Source: CAZKCI01 sp964551475 (GTDB lineage Bacteria > Auribacterota > Erginobacteria > Erginobacterales > CAZKCI01). From it: a stretch of DNA of 43,302 nt. The position numbers and the translations under genes are program-made. The stretch is from positions 1-43,302 of the forward strand of contig CAZKCI010000034.1 in the NCBI GenBank assembly GCA_964551475.1. The letters are read 5' to 3'. The notes below the pieces were generated by a model. That model was not told the origin of the DNA and did not search any database. It saw only the letters and a program-made list of their open reading frames with translations. Positions 31,122 through 39,457 of this stretch are shown piece by piece; within the stretch, counting starts at the first letter, position 1; each line of letters starts with the position of its first letter.

Positions 31122-32822
31122 CTATCTCGTCACCGGCGCGTCCCCCGTCGCCCCGAAATACACCCGGGTGAGATCCCTCACCGACCACATCCCCGCCGTG
31201 TCGCGGAAGACCCCCGCCTCATCGACTCCATCCCCGTCATAGTCGGCCGGGAGAGCCCGGTCGCCGGTGCTCCCCAGATAGACCCGCGTCACGTTCCGGA
31301 TGGACCACATACCGGTCGAGGGACGGAAGATTCCGGCCTCCCATCTCCCCGCGCCGGTGTAGTCCCCGGGGACGAGATCGTCGGTCGACGAGCCGAAATA
31401 GAACCTCGTCAGGTTCCGCACCGACCACATCCCCGAAGATCCCCGGAAGATGGCGATGTCCCTGGCGGAGTCCGCGTCGTAGTAGCCGGGGATCACGGTA
31501 TCGCCCGTGGAACCGAGGTAGATCCTGGTCAGATCCCGGATCGACCAGAGGCCGGAGGACTCGCGGAATATCCCCGCCTCGGCGACGCCGTCGCCGTTGT
31601 AGTCGCCCGTTGCCGGCTGATCGTTGGCGGCGCCGAGATAGAAGCGGGTGAGGCCCCGCACCGACCACATGCCGCTGGTCCCCCGGAAGACGGCGATGTC
31701 CGTCGTCCCGTCGCCGTCGTAGTCAGCCGGGACCAGGGAGTCGGTCGAGTTCCCGAAATAGGCGCGGGTGAGGTCCCGCACCGACCACATCCCCGTGCTC
31801 CCCCGGAAGACGGCGATGTCGCTCGTCCCGTCGCCGTCGTAGTCGTGGATCCAGGAGCGGGAACCGGAGGAGAGTTCTCCCCGGAAGATGTTTCCTCCTC
31901 CATCGCCGGCCCAGATCCCGCCGGGGCAGAGGCCGAGAGAGTCGATCCTGCTGCCGGAGAGATCGCCCGCGAGTGCCCAGTCCGAACCGTTGAAATAATA
32001 AACATAGCCGTAGTCGCCCCCGGCCCAGATGCTCTGGGCGTCTCTATCCGCGATCGAGAACATGTCCACCGGGTCCCCGTGGACGGAGACAAGCTGTGTG
32101 AACACGGACCACTCGCTCCCGTCATAGTGGAGGATGTAGCCCTTGTCCCCCACCGCCCAGACATCGGTCTGGCTGACCGCGCAGATGTCCCGCAGGTTCG
32201 TTCCCATACCCCAGTCGACCTCGTATTGGAGCGACCAGGAGCTGCCGTCGAAGAAGAGTATCTGCTCCGGGCCGGCGTAGGGTCCCCCCACGGCCCAGAT
32301 GTGGCTGTTGTCCGTCCCGTCTATCCCTTGCCACAGATAGGTCGGATTGGTGACAAAAGTCCAGTCGGCTCCTCCGTCCAGGGAGCGGTAGATGTTGGCT
32401 CCGACCGCCCAGACATTATTCGAGTCGGCGGCGAAAACATCGTTGAGCCAGGTGGCGTATAAGATCGTGGTCTGGACAATCCAGGACGAACCATTGAAAT
32501 AATAGATCATCCCGGCGCTGGAGTTGTCTCCGACCGCCCAGACATGAGTGGCGTCGTAGGCCCTGATCCCGCGCAGCTCGCCGGTCTGGACGGCGTAGAC
32601 AGCCGTCTCCAAAGCCCAGGAGGCGCCGTCATAGTGGAAGAGCCTGCCCTGCCCCGAAAGATTCCCCGCTATTCCCCAGACGTCGCCCGAGTCAAGCGCC
32701 GCCAGGCCGACCACCGAATACGCGCCCAGGTCGGTGGAAAGGCTCCACTCCTGGGCGGGCAGGCGGGGGACCCATTGACAGCAACTAAACAAGAACAACA
32801 GGACGGCGGCTAATCTTTTCAC
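31122..32822 (-). CDS. Secreted protein: N-terminal beta-propeller and six C-terminal repeats
   Basis: 566 residues from GTG 32822, with GGGGAGGA upstream. The signal peptide has C-C at its end (F-S-C-C); the -3/-2 positions do not fit a good lipobox. Residues about 25-320 repeat D-V-W-A-V-G-D ... I-Y-Y-F-N-G-S-S-W every 35-45 residues, as in Ycf48-like/BNR photosystem-assembly-type propellers. Residues 325-566 are six D-Y-D-G-D-G units ending P-V-T-R. Units 4, 5 and 6 match units 4, 5 and 6 of the partial gene at 42293 far better than each other. A surface or extracellular protein; no enzymatic role can be read. No clear promoter is visible. Confidence 0.8.
   Translation of the reverse strand: MKRLAAVLLFLFSCCQWVPRLPAQEWSLSTDLGAYSVVGLAALDSGDVWGIAGNLSGQGRLFHYDGASWALETAVYAVQTGELRGIRAYDATHVWAVGDNSSAGMIYYFNGSSWIVQTTILYATWLNDVFAADSNNVWAVGANIYRSLDGGADWTFVTNPTYLWQGIDGTDNSHIWAVGGPYAGPEQILFFDGSSWSLQYEVDWGMGTNLRDICAVSQTDVWAVGDKGYILHYDGSEWSVFTQLVSVHGDPVDMFSIADRDAQSIWAGGDYGYVYYFNGSDWALAGDLSGSRIDSLGLCPGGIWAGDGGGNIFRGELSSGSRSWIHDYDGDGTSDIAVFRGSTGMWSVRDLTRAYFGNSTDSLVPADYDGDGTTDIAVFRGTSGMWSVRGLTRFYLGAANDQPATGDYNGDGVAEAGIFRESSGLWSIRDLTRIYLGSTGDTVIPGYYDADSARDIAIFRGSSGMWSVRNLTRFYFGSSTDDLVPGDYTGAGRWEAGIFRPSTGMWSIRNVTRVYLGSTGDRALPADYDGDGVDEAGVFRDTAGMWSVRDLTRVYFGATGDAPVTR
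31125..31845 (-). repeat. Six-unit 120-bp coding repeat array (array 3)
   Basis: Six units of 120 bp. Loop sequences are D-Y-D-G-D-G, D-Y-D-G-D-G, D-Y-N-G-D-G, Y-Y-D-A-D-S, D-Y-T-G-A-G and D-Y-D-G-D-G. Confidence 0.85.
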
Positions 32823-33310
32823 ATCGGGTTCCTCCCCTTGGAGATGGTATCTCCCGGTTAGTCTGATCCCACAGCTCGCCTATGAGTAGTTCAGCTCCGA
32901 CTCCCTCTGCCGGATCCGGGCCTCAAGCTTGTTCTGCCACTTCCGGTCTTCGGTGTTCGCTCTGGTTTTGTTCATCTCGTCGCCGGCTGTTTGGTTCGTT
33001 CTCTCCGTGACAGCTCTTTCTGATGCGGTTCTCCGAGTGATATTACAGGGTAGCAAGAACCGTTCCGGATCGGCGGGTAATTTGAAATCGAGACACAACC
33101 GCCTAGGGAGCAACGAGATAATGGACCGACCGGGATTGGGGCGGACGCGAAAGAGGGGAGAAGACGATGCAGCAATGCAACGCTTTTTCGGACGGGCATC
33201 CGGAAAGGGTGTGGTCCGAAAAACGCTCCCTGGTATAACCCGTTCATCCGACAGGCCTTGCGTACCGGTCGGGTTATCTCCGCCCGCCGATCCGTCTATA
33301 GAAGGGAGGA
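32823..33310. other. Gap without a supported gene
   Basis: About 490 bp between the 31122-32822 gene start and the REP-like element. Frames exist on both strands (minus 32880-33323, plus 32929-33342), but they lack ribosome binding sites and recognisable motifs, and their composition is unlike the real genes. There is no clean promoter for the minus-strand gene. It may be a decayed gene or an upstream regulatory region. Confidence 0.5.
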
Positions 33311-33386
33311 GGGACGGTGTCAAATTGTTAAGTTCAACTTAACAATTTGACACCGTCCCTGGTCCCTACCGTCCCTGGTCCCTAGA
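33311..33386. repeat. GGGACGGTGTCAAATT palindrome (REP-like) with duplicated tail
   Basis: 24-bp perfect arms (33311-33334 and 33336-33359) around a single base, then CACCGTCCCTGGTCCCT repeated twice. The repeated tail supplies the TAG stop (33382-33384) of the acyl hydrolase gene. Confidence 0.68.
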
Positions 33387-34644
33387 GATGTTTTCCGAAA
33401 AAGGCGATCATGGCATCCCAGGCTTTGATCAGGGCGAGGGAGCTGTTCTCGACCGCGGAGGAGGTGAAGATCAGGTTCCGGCAGATCTGGGCCGCGGGGA
33501 GATAGGGCAGTCCGACCAGGTGTCCCGCGCCTTCTTCTTTGATGTATTCGCAGGGATGACGCTGCCCGCTCTGTTGGAGACGGGACACGATCATGTCCGC
33601 GAAATCGGAGGCCGGCCAGACCTGGTCATCCGTTCCCGCGACCAGAAAGGACGGACCGTTGATGTTTTCTACACGGATGGTTGCCTCGCCTCCGCCGCCG
33701 GCAGACCGGAGGCCTCGTTCATAGCTTTCACGGAAGGCGACAGTCTTCCCCCGGAAGAGCTGGAACATGGTCGTCACGGGGACTTTCATCCGCAGGAAGG
33801 GTATGGGTTTTCCCCCCTGAGTCCAGGAGCTGCTGGGACGGCGGAAGTTTAAGCCCTGCCAGACGTACGAGCTGCCGGAGACGGCCGCCACCGCCTTGAT
33901 CCGCGGATAGAGGGAACCGAGCAGGAGGGCCAGTTCGCCTCCCTTCGAGAACCCATAGACGGCGAGGCGGTTGCAATCCACGCCAGGGTGTTTCTTCAGC
34001 CAGACGATCCCCCTCTCCAGGAACTCCAACGGGATCTCCTGCAGTTCCTTGGGCAGCGATCCGGCGTTGAAATAGGCCAGGGCAAAGGCCGCGTAACCGC
34101 GGGCCGCGAGGAGGGCGGCGCGCGGTTCGCTGAAACCGCCGCCCGAACCGCTCAGGCAGATGACGGCGGGGTGCGGTCCTTTTCCGGTCGGCAGGAAGAG
34201 GACGCCGGTCACGCCGTCGCGGTCGATCGGCTCGCGGACCAACGCGCTTTCCGGCGGGCAGAAGATCCGCCGGATGGTTGCCCGGGACAGTGTCTCCCCG
34301 TCGGCTTCGACGGAAACTTCCACCTCGAGTGGCGCCACCGTGCTTTTCTCGAAGAGGGGGACGGGTTGGGCCTGATCTCCGTCCGGCCGCATCGACCAGA
34401 GGAGCGCTGACGGGTCGGGGACGGCGAATGTCCCCGCGGAGGGCGCCTGTTTAGAAACATCGATCGAACCCGAGCTGTCGCTGAGGAAGGTTCCCCAGGA
34501 GACCCAGTCGACGCCCGCTTCGTCCCGCGTCCGCGCCCGCAGCGTGATTTTACGAGACGGCGTCAGCCCGCGCACCGTCACGGCCGTCAAGGGTCGATCC
34601 GCCAGGGAATCCATCGGCCGGATAGCTATAGACGTCGTATTCAA
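33382..34644 (-). CDS. BAAT/acyl-CoA thioesterase-family alpha/beta hydrolase
   Basis: 420 residues from TTG 34644, with GGGAGG seven bases upstream. Residues about 15-130 match the Bile_Hydr_Trans beta-sandwich (Pfam PF04775), and residues about 215-415 the BAAT_C hydrolase (PF08840). The nucleophile elbow is G-F-S-K-G-G (S233), with D339/D340 in A-G-T-D-D-Q-V-W-P and H375 in G-A-G-H-L-V-G-L-P-Y. A serine nucleophile indicates thioester hydrolysis rather than the cysteine-dependent amino-acid conjugation of human BAAT. Bacterial relatives are seldom characterised; the substrate is unknown. It is the last gene of the sigma-54 operon and its stop codon comes from a REP-like tail. Confidence 0.85.
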   Translation of the reverse strand: MNTTSIAIRPMDSLADRPLTAVTVRGLTPSRKITLRARTRDEAGVDWVSWGTFLSDSSGSIDVSKQAPSAGTFAVPDPSALLWSMRPDGDQAQPVPLFEKSTVAPLEVEVSVEADGETLSRATIRRIFCPPESALVREPIDRDGVTGVLFLPTGKGPHPAVICLSGSGGGFSEPRAALLAARGYAAFALAYFNAGSLPKELQEIPLEFLERGIVWLKKHPGVDCNRLAVYGFSKGGELALLLGSLYPRIKAVAAVSGSSYVWQGLNFRRPSSSWTQGGKPIPFLRMKVPVTTMFQLFRGKTVAFRESYERGLRSAGGGGEATIRVENINGPSFLVAGTDDQVWPASDFADMIVSRLQQSGQRHPCEYIKEEGAGHLVGLPYLPAAQICRNLIFTSSAVENSSLALIKAWDAMIAFFGKHL

Positions 34645-34676
34645 TTCCAGGCCTCCCTTCGAGTTGCCAATAGAAG

Positions 34677-37082
34677 CTATTTCGTTCGCCCGGACAGGCG
34701 CTCGAGCGCGGAGCGGGCCGCCGGGAAGTCCGGATTGAGCGAGAGGGCCGTCTCCAGATGCCGACGGGCTTCGCCGCTGCGTCCCTGCTCAATCAACAGG
34801 AGGGCGAGGCCGTAGTGGGCGCGCGCGGAGCGGGGATCGATCTCGATCGCCTTCTCATAGCGGACGCGCGCACCCTCCGTGTCCCCCGCGAGGCTTAGGG
34901 TCGCGCCCAGGTTGAGATGGGCTTCGGCGTAGGCCGGGTCGATCTGGAGCGCCTGCTCATAGTGGCCGATCGCGCCGTTCCAGTCGCCTTTCCGGGCCAG
35001 GAGGTTGGCGAGATTGTTGTGCGCGTCGGCCAGGAGCGGGTTGATCGTGAGCGCCCGCTCGAACTCCTTCGCCGCCTCCTCGTTCCGTCCCAGGGCGGCC
35101 AGGGCATTGCCAAGGTTGTTGCGGGCGTAGGCGGAGCCGGGATGAAGTCGGATCGCCTCCCGATATTCGTCGATCGCCTCCCCGTAGGCGCCCTTTCCCC
35201 CCAGGGCGAGGCCGAGGTTGTAGTGGGCCTCGTCGGAGCCGGGCTTGATCGCGGCCACCCGGCGGTAATCGGCGATCGCCTCCTCGCCGCGCCCCAGGCG
35301 CTCCAGCGCGCTGGCGCGGTTGTTGTAGGCTTGGACGCATTCCGGGTTGATCGCGAGGGCCCGCGCGAAGAGTTTCATCGCCTCGTCGGTCTTCCCGATC
35401 TGGAACCAGGCGATGCCCAGATTGCTTAAGATCTCGGCCTTGCCCGGCTCCAGGCGGAGCGCCTCCTCGTACTCCCGGATGGCATCGGTATAGCGTCCCA
35501 AGGAAACATAGAGCGCCCCGAGGTTGTTATGGGACTGGAAATCCTCCGGGTCTTCGCCCAGGGCGGCCCGATATTCCTGGATCGCCTCCTCGGTCTTCCC
35601 TTCATTCGCCAGGGCGAGGGCGAGGTCGTAGTGCCACTTGGAGGCCGAGGCCCGGTAGCCGGTGGGATCCCGACTGCAGAGGAAGAAAAGAGCGAGCCCG
35701 GCGGCGGCCCAGCCCAGCGCTCGCACCCAGCGGCGGTCGCGGGCAAGCCCGCTGACCCGGCAGATCCCGAGCGCGGAGAAGAGGAGAATCCCCGGGATGG
35801 CCGGGACGCGGTAGCGGGCCGCGGCGACGAAGGGAAGCATCGAGAGGAAATAAAGGCCGACAAAGGCGAGGACCAGGATTCCGAGGCTTCGCGTCTCCGC
35901 CCCCCCTGATTCTCGGCGGCGTCCGTCAAGGATGAAGAACGCCGCCCCGAGCAGGGCGAGGGCCAAGACGGCGGGGAAGTTGAGGGGGATGGAGCGGAGG
36001 ACGGGAGAGCTCAGGCGCACGAAATCCAGCTCCTTGATGTTGGCCACCTCCCGCGGCCCCCAGAAAAGGACGGCTTTCTTCGCGGTCAATCTCAGGAAAT
36101 CGAGCGGGCGGTCCCGGATGAAGTGGACGGCCTCCCGGCCGTAGAGGGACGAGGCTTGCGCCCAGCCCACCGTCCCCGCCGGGAGACCCAGACCCCCCTC
36201 CAGGGACCTGACCGCCCGGGGGTAGTCGAAGGGGGAACCGAAGATGCCGTGGTAGGGGAGGTTGTGATTGGTCCCGTCCGCGAGCGGGTTGTTCCCGACC
36301 GCGAGGCTCATGCCCGCATTGGCGGCGATCGGGACGAACTCGCCGCCGACCAGGTAGTTCCGGACGGCGGCGGGGAACACCGCCAGCGCCGTCCCGAGGA
36401 GGAAGCCCGCCAGACCGAGACGGCGGCGGGCCGAATGGTCCCGTTCTGGCGCGGGGACGGAGGACCGCCCGAGCCAGGCGGCCGCGACGGGCCAGAAGAG
36501 GAGGACGTTGGGGCGGAAAAGGGCGGCGACGCCGAGCGCGAGCCCCGCGGCGAACCCCCGTTTCAGGCCTGGTTCTTCACGGCCGCGGGCGATCAGCCAG
36601 AGGAGGAGCAGGGAGAGGAAGGCCTCGAGCGAGGTCCCGAGCAGCTCCCCTTCGTAGTAGATGAAGATCCAGTAAAGCGCCATCAGCCCGGCATACACCA
36701 ATCCCACCGCCGCGCCGAACGGGCGGCGCGCGAAAAGATAGGCGAGGAGCGCCGCCAGGAGCCCCGCCGCCATCTGCAGGAGGCGGGGGGCATACTGCCC
36801 CCGGCCGAAGAGGCGGTAGACGAGAGCGAGCCAGTAGGCGTAGCCGGGAGGGCGGAAGAACGGGCGGCGGCGAATCTGGGGGTCCGTTTCGTCCTCCGGG
36901 ACGCGCCAGTCTCCCGTGGCGATCCCGTTTGCCCAGTAGTCGTGGTAGGAGGCGTCGACGGTGGGATGGGAGAACTCGGGATGGGAGGCGATCTCGACGA
37001 GGTAGAGCGCGCGCATAAGCGCGCCGGCGAGCAGGACGACGGCGAGGGCGAGATGCGCTCGAGTCTTAATGCTCCGGCTCAT
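34677..37082 (-). CDS. GT39-like membrane glycosyltransferase with C-terminal TPRs
   Basis: 801 residues. The start is ATG 37082 (M-S-R-S-I-K); the open frame continues to 38129, but that part overlaps the lipoprotein gene in another frame and is not protein-like. Residues 1-500 have ten or more membrane segments. The first loop holds H-P-T-V-D-A-S-Y-H-D-Y-W near 39-50, the acidic motif of PMT/GT39 enzymes, and R-R-P-F-F-R-P-P-G-Y near 70. Residues about 510-800 are eight TPRs with near-ideal consensus. Paralogue in layout, not in sequence detail, of the 24826-26817 protein. Predicted protein or lipid glycosyltransferase in the sigma-54 operon. Confidence 0.82.
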   Translation of the reverse strand: MSRSIKTRAHLALAVVLLAGALMRALYLVEIASHPEFSHPTVDASYHDYWANGIATGDWRVPEDETDPQIRRRPFFRPPGYAYWLALVYRLFGRGQYAPRLLQMAAGLLAALLAYLFARRPFGAAVGLVYAGLMALYWIFIYYEGELLGTSLEAFLSLLLLWLIARGREEPGLKRGFAAGLALGVAALFRPNVLLFWPVAAAWLGRSSVPAPERDHSARRRLGLAGFLLGTALAVFPAAVRNYLVGGEFVPIAANAGMSLAVGNNPLADGTNHNLPYHGIFGSPFDYPRAVRSLEGGLGLPAGTVGWAQASSLYGREAVHFIRDRPLDFLRLTAKKAVLFWGPREVANIKELDFVRLSSPVLRSIPLNFPAVLALALLGAAFFILDGRRRESGGAETRSLGILVLAFVGLYFLSMLPFVAAARYRVPAIPGILLFSALGICRVSGLARDRRWVRALGWAAAGLALFFLCSRDPTGYRASASKWHYDLALALANEGKTEEAIQEYRAALGEDPEDFQSHNNLGALYVSLGRYTDAIREYEEALRLEPGKAEILSNLGIAWFQIGKTDEAMKLFARALAINPECVQAYNNRASALERLGRGEEAIADYRRVAAIKPGSDEAHYNLGLALGGKGAYGEAIDEYREAIRLHPGSAYARNNLGNALAALGRNEEAAKEFERALTINPLLADAHNNLANLLARKGDWNGAIGHYEQALQIDPAYAEAHLNLGATLSLAGDTEGARVRYEKAIEIDPRSARAHYGLALLLIEQGRSGEARRHLETALSLNPDFPAARSALERLSGRTK

Positions 37083-37180
37083 GACGAATGGTCTCCCCGC
37101 GGCGCGGGGGCAGCGAAGAAGAATCCGAGGGAAGGATTGTATCAGGAAACGAAACGGGGGGCGCCAGGGGAAAACGGGGA

Positions 37181-38203
37181 TCAGGGCGCGGCCACCGCGA
37201 TTTTTCCGCCGGCGACATTCCGCATGGCCCCGTCGGCCCTCAGGGCGACCGAGAAATTCCGGCCCTGGCGCTCGACGATCACGCCGTCGATCGGCTCGTC
37301 CTCCTCGAGGATCTTGACCTCCATCCCTTCCGCCAGCGACCGGACGCGGAACTTCTCCCGCTCCAGGTCCTCCTCGGGGAATTCCGGATTGAAGTAGCGG
37401 ACGGTGAAGACCCTCGCGTAAGCTCGGACGACGGTGGCGGGATGCCAGTAGCCGTCGTCGGCCTTGAAGACCAGGATTTCGGTCCCTGTCTCCAGGTTCC
37501 AGTCTTCCGGGCCGAGGACCTCGGGTTCCGGAGTGGGCAGGGGACCGGTCTCCGCGGGCGCCTCCGGCGCGGGATCGAGGTTGCTCTCCGGTGTCGGCAT
37601 CGCCTCCGGGTCCAGGGTCGCGGCGGACTCGCTCTCCGGCGTGGGCGCGACGGAGACCGCCACGAACTCCTCGAACGCGCTCGGCGGCGGGGGAGTGGCA
37701 CGGCGGGGCGGGACGGCTTTGGCTGGGAGCAGTCCGCCGGCGCCGGCTGGCGTTGGCCCCGGTCCGGGCGTCTCCCCTCCCGGCCGGGCCTTTCCCGTCC
37801 CCGTAGGCGGGGCGATGGTGAAGATCAGCGTCGACAATTCCTTGTCGTTGCGGAGCAGGAGAACCAGGTAGGATCCGGGCGGCAGCTCTTCGGTGTGGAG
37901 ATCGCAAGCGACGAACGGCGCCGGCGTCTCGGGCTTTTCGACGATGAGCGACATCAGCTCCCAGTTCCCCTGCTCGTCCCGGAAGGAAAGCTGGAAGCCG
38001 ATCTGGTCTACGGTGGGCTCCTTCGGCCGGTAGACCGCCCGCGCCGCCTGCCCGGCGGGGAGGGTGGCCCCGAGTCGCTTCCCGGCGCCGTCGGCCAGGA
38101 AAAATTCCCAGACGTCCGGCTTCCGGCAACCCCCGGCGAAAAGAAAAAGGGAGAGCAGCGCCAGGACCGGCGCTGCTCTCCCTTTGGCTGCTCTATCAGA
38201 CAA
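37181..38203 (-). CDS. Lipoprotein with Pro-rich linker and C-terminal SH3/Tudor-like domains
   Basis: 340 residues from TTG 38203, with GGAGGG upstream just after the PLD gene stop. The signal peptide has the lipobox A-G-G-C at about residues 23-26. Residues about 30-130 form a beta-rich domain. Residues 135-225 are a low-complexity Pro/Ala/Thr linker. Two short barrels follow: G-T-E-I-L-V-F-K-A-D-D-G-Y-W-H-P-A-T-V-V near 239-258 and G-M-E-V-K-I-L-E-E-D-E near 290-300, which look like Tudor/agenet-type SH3 folds. I do not recognise the family. The codons of the signal peptide coincide with an intrinsic-terminator-shaped hairpin, an odd arrangement described separately. Confidence 0.7.
   Translation of the reverse strand: MSDRAAKGRAAPVLALLSLFLFAGGCRKPDVWEFFLADGAGKRLGATLPAGQAARAVYRPKEPTVDQIGFQLSFRDEQGNWELMSLIVEKPETPAPFVACDLHTEELPPGSYLVLLLRNDKELSTLIFTIAPPTGTGKARPGGETPGPGPTPAGAGGLLPAKAVPPRRATPPPPSAFEEFVAVSVAPTPESESAATLDPEAMPTPESNLDPAPEAPAETGPLPTPEPEVLGPEDWNLETGTEILVFKADDGYWHPATVVRAYARVFTVRYFNPEFPEEDLEREKFRVRSLAEGMEVKILEEDEPIDGVIVERQGRNFSVALRADGAMRNVAGGKIAVAAP
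38137..38185 (-). terminator. Intrinsic-terminator-shaped hairpin inside signal-peptide codons
   Basis: On the minus strand, AAAGGGAGAGCAGCGCC (38185-38169), a six-base loop and its exact complement (38162-38146) are followed by TTCTTTTCG. This is a 17-bp perfect stem with a U-rich tail, 33 bp after the PLD gene stop and 18 bp into the lipoprotein gene. It would end most PLD transcripts before the lipoprotein unless antiterminated or covered by ribosomes. Confidence 0.65.
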
Positions 38204-38217
38204 TGACGCCCTCCGCC

Positions 38218-39228
38218 TCAGTACGTGGACTTGTAGGTGTACACGTAGATGGCGTTGGTCTTGTAGGAGCTGGTGACGGTGGAGTTGAGGATGGTCACGC
38301 AGTTCTCATCGTTGTCGTCGTCGGCGGACGCGGTCCAGTTGAAGGAGCCGGTGATCGTGCGCGGGGAGGACGTGGTCCCGCCGTCGATGGCCATGTACTT
38401 GTCGTGGAGAAGGCCCGCGTAGGCGTCCTTACGGACCGCGCAGCCCGCGCTCTTCATTGTGGTGTAGGTGCTTCCCGCCTGCCAGCTGTCGAAGGCCCCC
38501 TGGACCGTGACCCCGGCGTTTTTGCGGGCGATCAGCGCGTCCTGGATGGACGTGTCGGTGAAGGTGAAAATGTCGAAGTAGATGGAGGTGTTGGCGCTGG
38601 CGATGTGGGAATTGACGGCGGTGCGGACAGCGGCCTTGGGCGAGAAGTAGACGTAAACGGTCGACCCGTCAACCGTGGTGGAGCCGGAGTAGTCGACCTT
38701 GCTGGCGCCGAACGTCCCCGCGTACATCTGGAGAAACTCATTCTTGTACATGGTGGCGAGCGTGGCGGAGCCGCTGAAGATGATGATGTTGTTCTTGTCC
38801 GCCGTGGTCTGGTCGGTGCTGAAATTGTAGGATCCGGTCACCACCTTGGTCCCGTCCGCAACGATGAACTTGTTGTGCATCAGGGCGGAGCGGTTGTCTT
38901 CGACGACCGGGATGCCGGCGGCAACGAGGGAATCGTAGGAGGCCTGGTAGCCGGCTTTCCAGCGGTAGTCGGTCTCGGTCACGACCCGGACATCCACCCC
39001 TCTTCCCTTGGCGGAGATCAGGGCGTTGACGATCGAGGGCTGGTTCAAAGCATAGATGGCGACGTAGCAATAGCTCGTGGCCGCACTGATGACCGCAACG
39101 ACCCTGGTGTCGATGGAGTTGGAGGTCGGGGGGGTGTTGAAATACACGGACATCGTCGCCTGGGAATCGGGGGCGAAAACTGCCATCAGGGAAATCGCTA
39201 CCAGAACCGCCGTCAGCTTCACTCTCAT
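38218..39228 (-). CDS. Secreted phospholipase D-superfamily protein (two HKD motifs)
   Basis: 336 residues with a signal peptide ending near residue 24 (S-Q-A-T). Both HKD active-site motifs are intact: H118-x-K120-x4-D125 in L-M-H-N-K-F-I-V-A-D and H275-x-K277-x4-D282 in L-L-H-D-K-Y-M-A-I-D. G-S-Y-N-F-S and G-S-F-N-W-T follow each. The compact two-half build of about 310 mature residues fits secreted PLD-type nucleases or phospholipases; the substrate is open. GGGAGGG precedes the ATG, and a sigma-54 promoter lies about 65 bp upstream. It is the first of four genes. Its Ser/Thr/Tyr-rich, less GC-rich codons differ from neighbouring genes, perhaps a sign of transfer. Confidence 0.87.
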   Translation of the reverse strand: MRVKLTAVLVAISLMAVFAPDSQATMSVYFNTPPTSNSIDTRVVAVISAATSYCYVAIYALNQPSIVNALISAKGRGVDVRVVTETDYRWKAGYQASYDSLVAAGIPVVEDNRSALMHNKFIVADGTKVVTGSYNFSTDQTTADKNNIIIFSGSATLATMYKNEFLQMYAGTFGASKVDYSGSTTVDGSTVYVYFSPKAAVRTAVNSHIASANTSIYFDIFTFTDTSIQDALIARKNAGVTVQGAFDSWQAGSTYTTMKSAGCAVRKDAYAGLLHDKYMAIDGGTTSSPRTITGSFNWTASADDDNDENCVTILNSTVTSSYKTNAIYVYTYKSTY

Positions 39229-39292
39229 AACCGCCCTCCCTCGGGTTGGGATCTATTATTGGCTCTGGGACGCTGCGAACATCTTATGTAAG

Positions 39293-39310
39293 AAGCAATT
39301 GCCGTGCCAA
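39293..39310 (-). promoter_or_regulatory. rpoN-dependent promoter: Sigma-54 (-24/-12) promoter of the PLD-led operon
   Basis: On the minus strand the sequence TTGGCACGGCAATTGCTT contains TGGCACG-N4-TTGC, a full match to the sigma-54 consensus. The GG (39308-39307) and GC (39296-39295) have the required 12-bp spacing. Predicted start near 39283, giving a leader of about 55 nt. The region between the promoter and the upstream dyads is AT-rich (ATATACAACATATTG), suitable for bending. Confidence 0.85.
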
Positions 39311-39392
39311 CACCGCATTAGGGATGAAATAATATACAACATATTGTACAGCAACATGATATGATATTGTTGGTATTGGCCTGATCGCGAGT

Positions 39393-39413
39393 AAAAAGGC
39401 ATTATGGCCCTAT
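39393..39413 (-). promoter_or_regulatory. Upstream activator dyad, proximal site
   Basis: AAAAAGGCA-TTA-TGGCCCTAT, centred near 39403, about 120 bp upstream of the predicted sigma-54 start. The left half is degenerate relative to the distal site. Confidence 0.65.
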
Positions 39414-39432
39414 CGACTGAAAAGCTGCGGGA

Positions 39433-39457
39433 AATAAGGGCCAAAATGGCCCTATTT
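39433..39457 (-). promoter_or_regulatory. Upstream activator dyad, distal site
   Basis: AATAAGGGCCA-AAA-TGGCCCTATTT, centred near 39445, about 162 bp upstream of the start and overlapping the regulator's stop codon. The centres of the two sites are 42 bp apart, four helical turns, as expected for a hexameric NtrC-type activator. Confidence 0.7.

Noticed and set aside
32880..33323. Possible small genes on either strand in the gap upstream of 32822
   Set aside because: No ribosome binding site, no motif, biased composition; kept only as an unexplained gap.
37083..38129. N-terminal extension of the 34677-37082 glycosyltransferase to 38129
   Set aside because: The added part is Arg/Gly/Pro-rich, out of frame with the lipoprotein gene that covers it. 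The membrane protein starts cleanly at ATG 37082.
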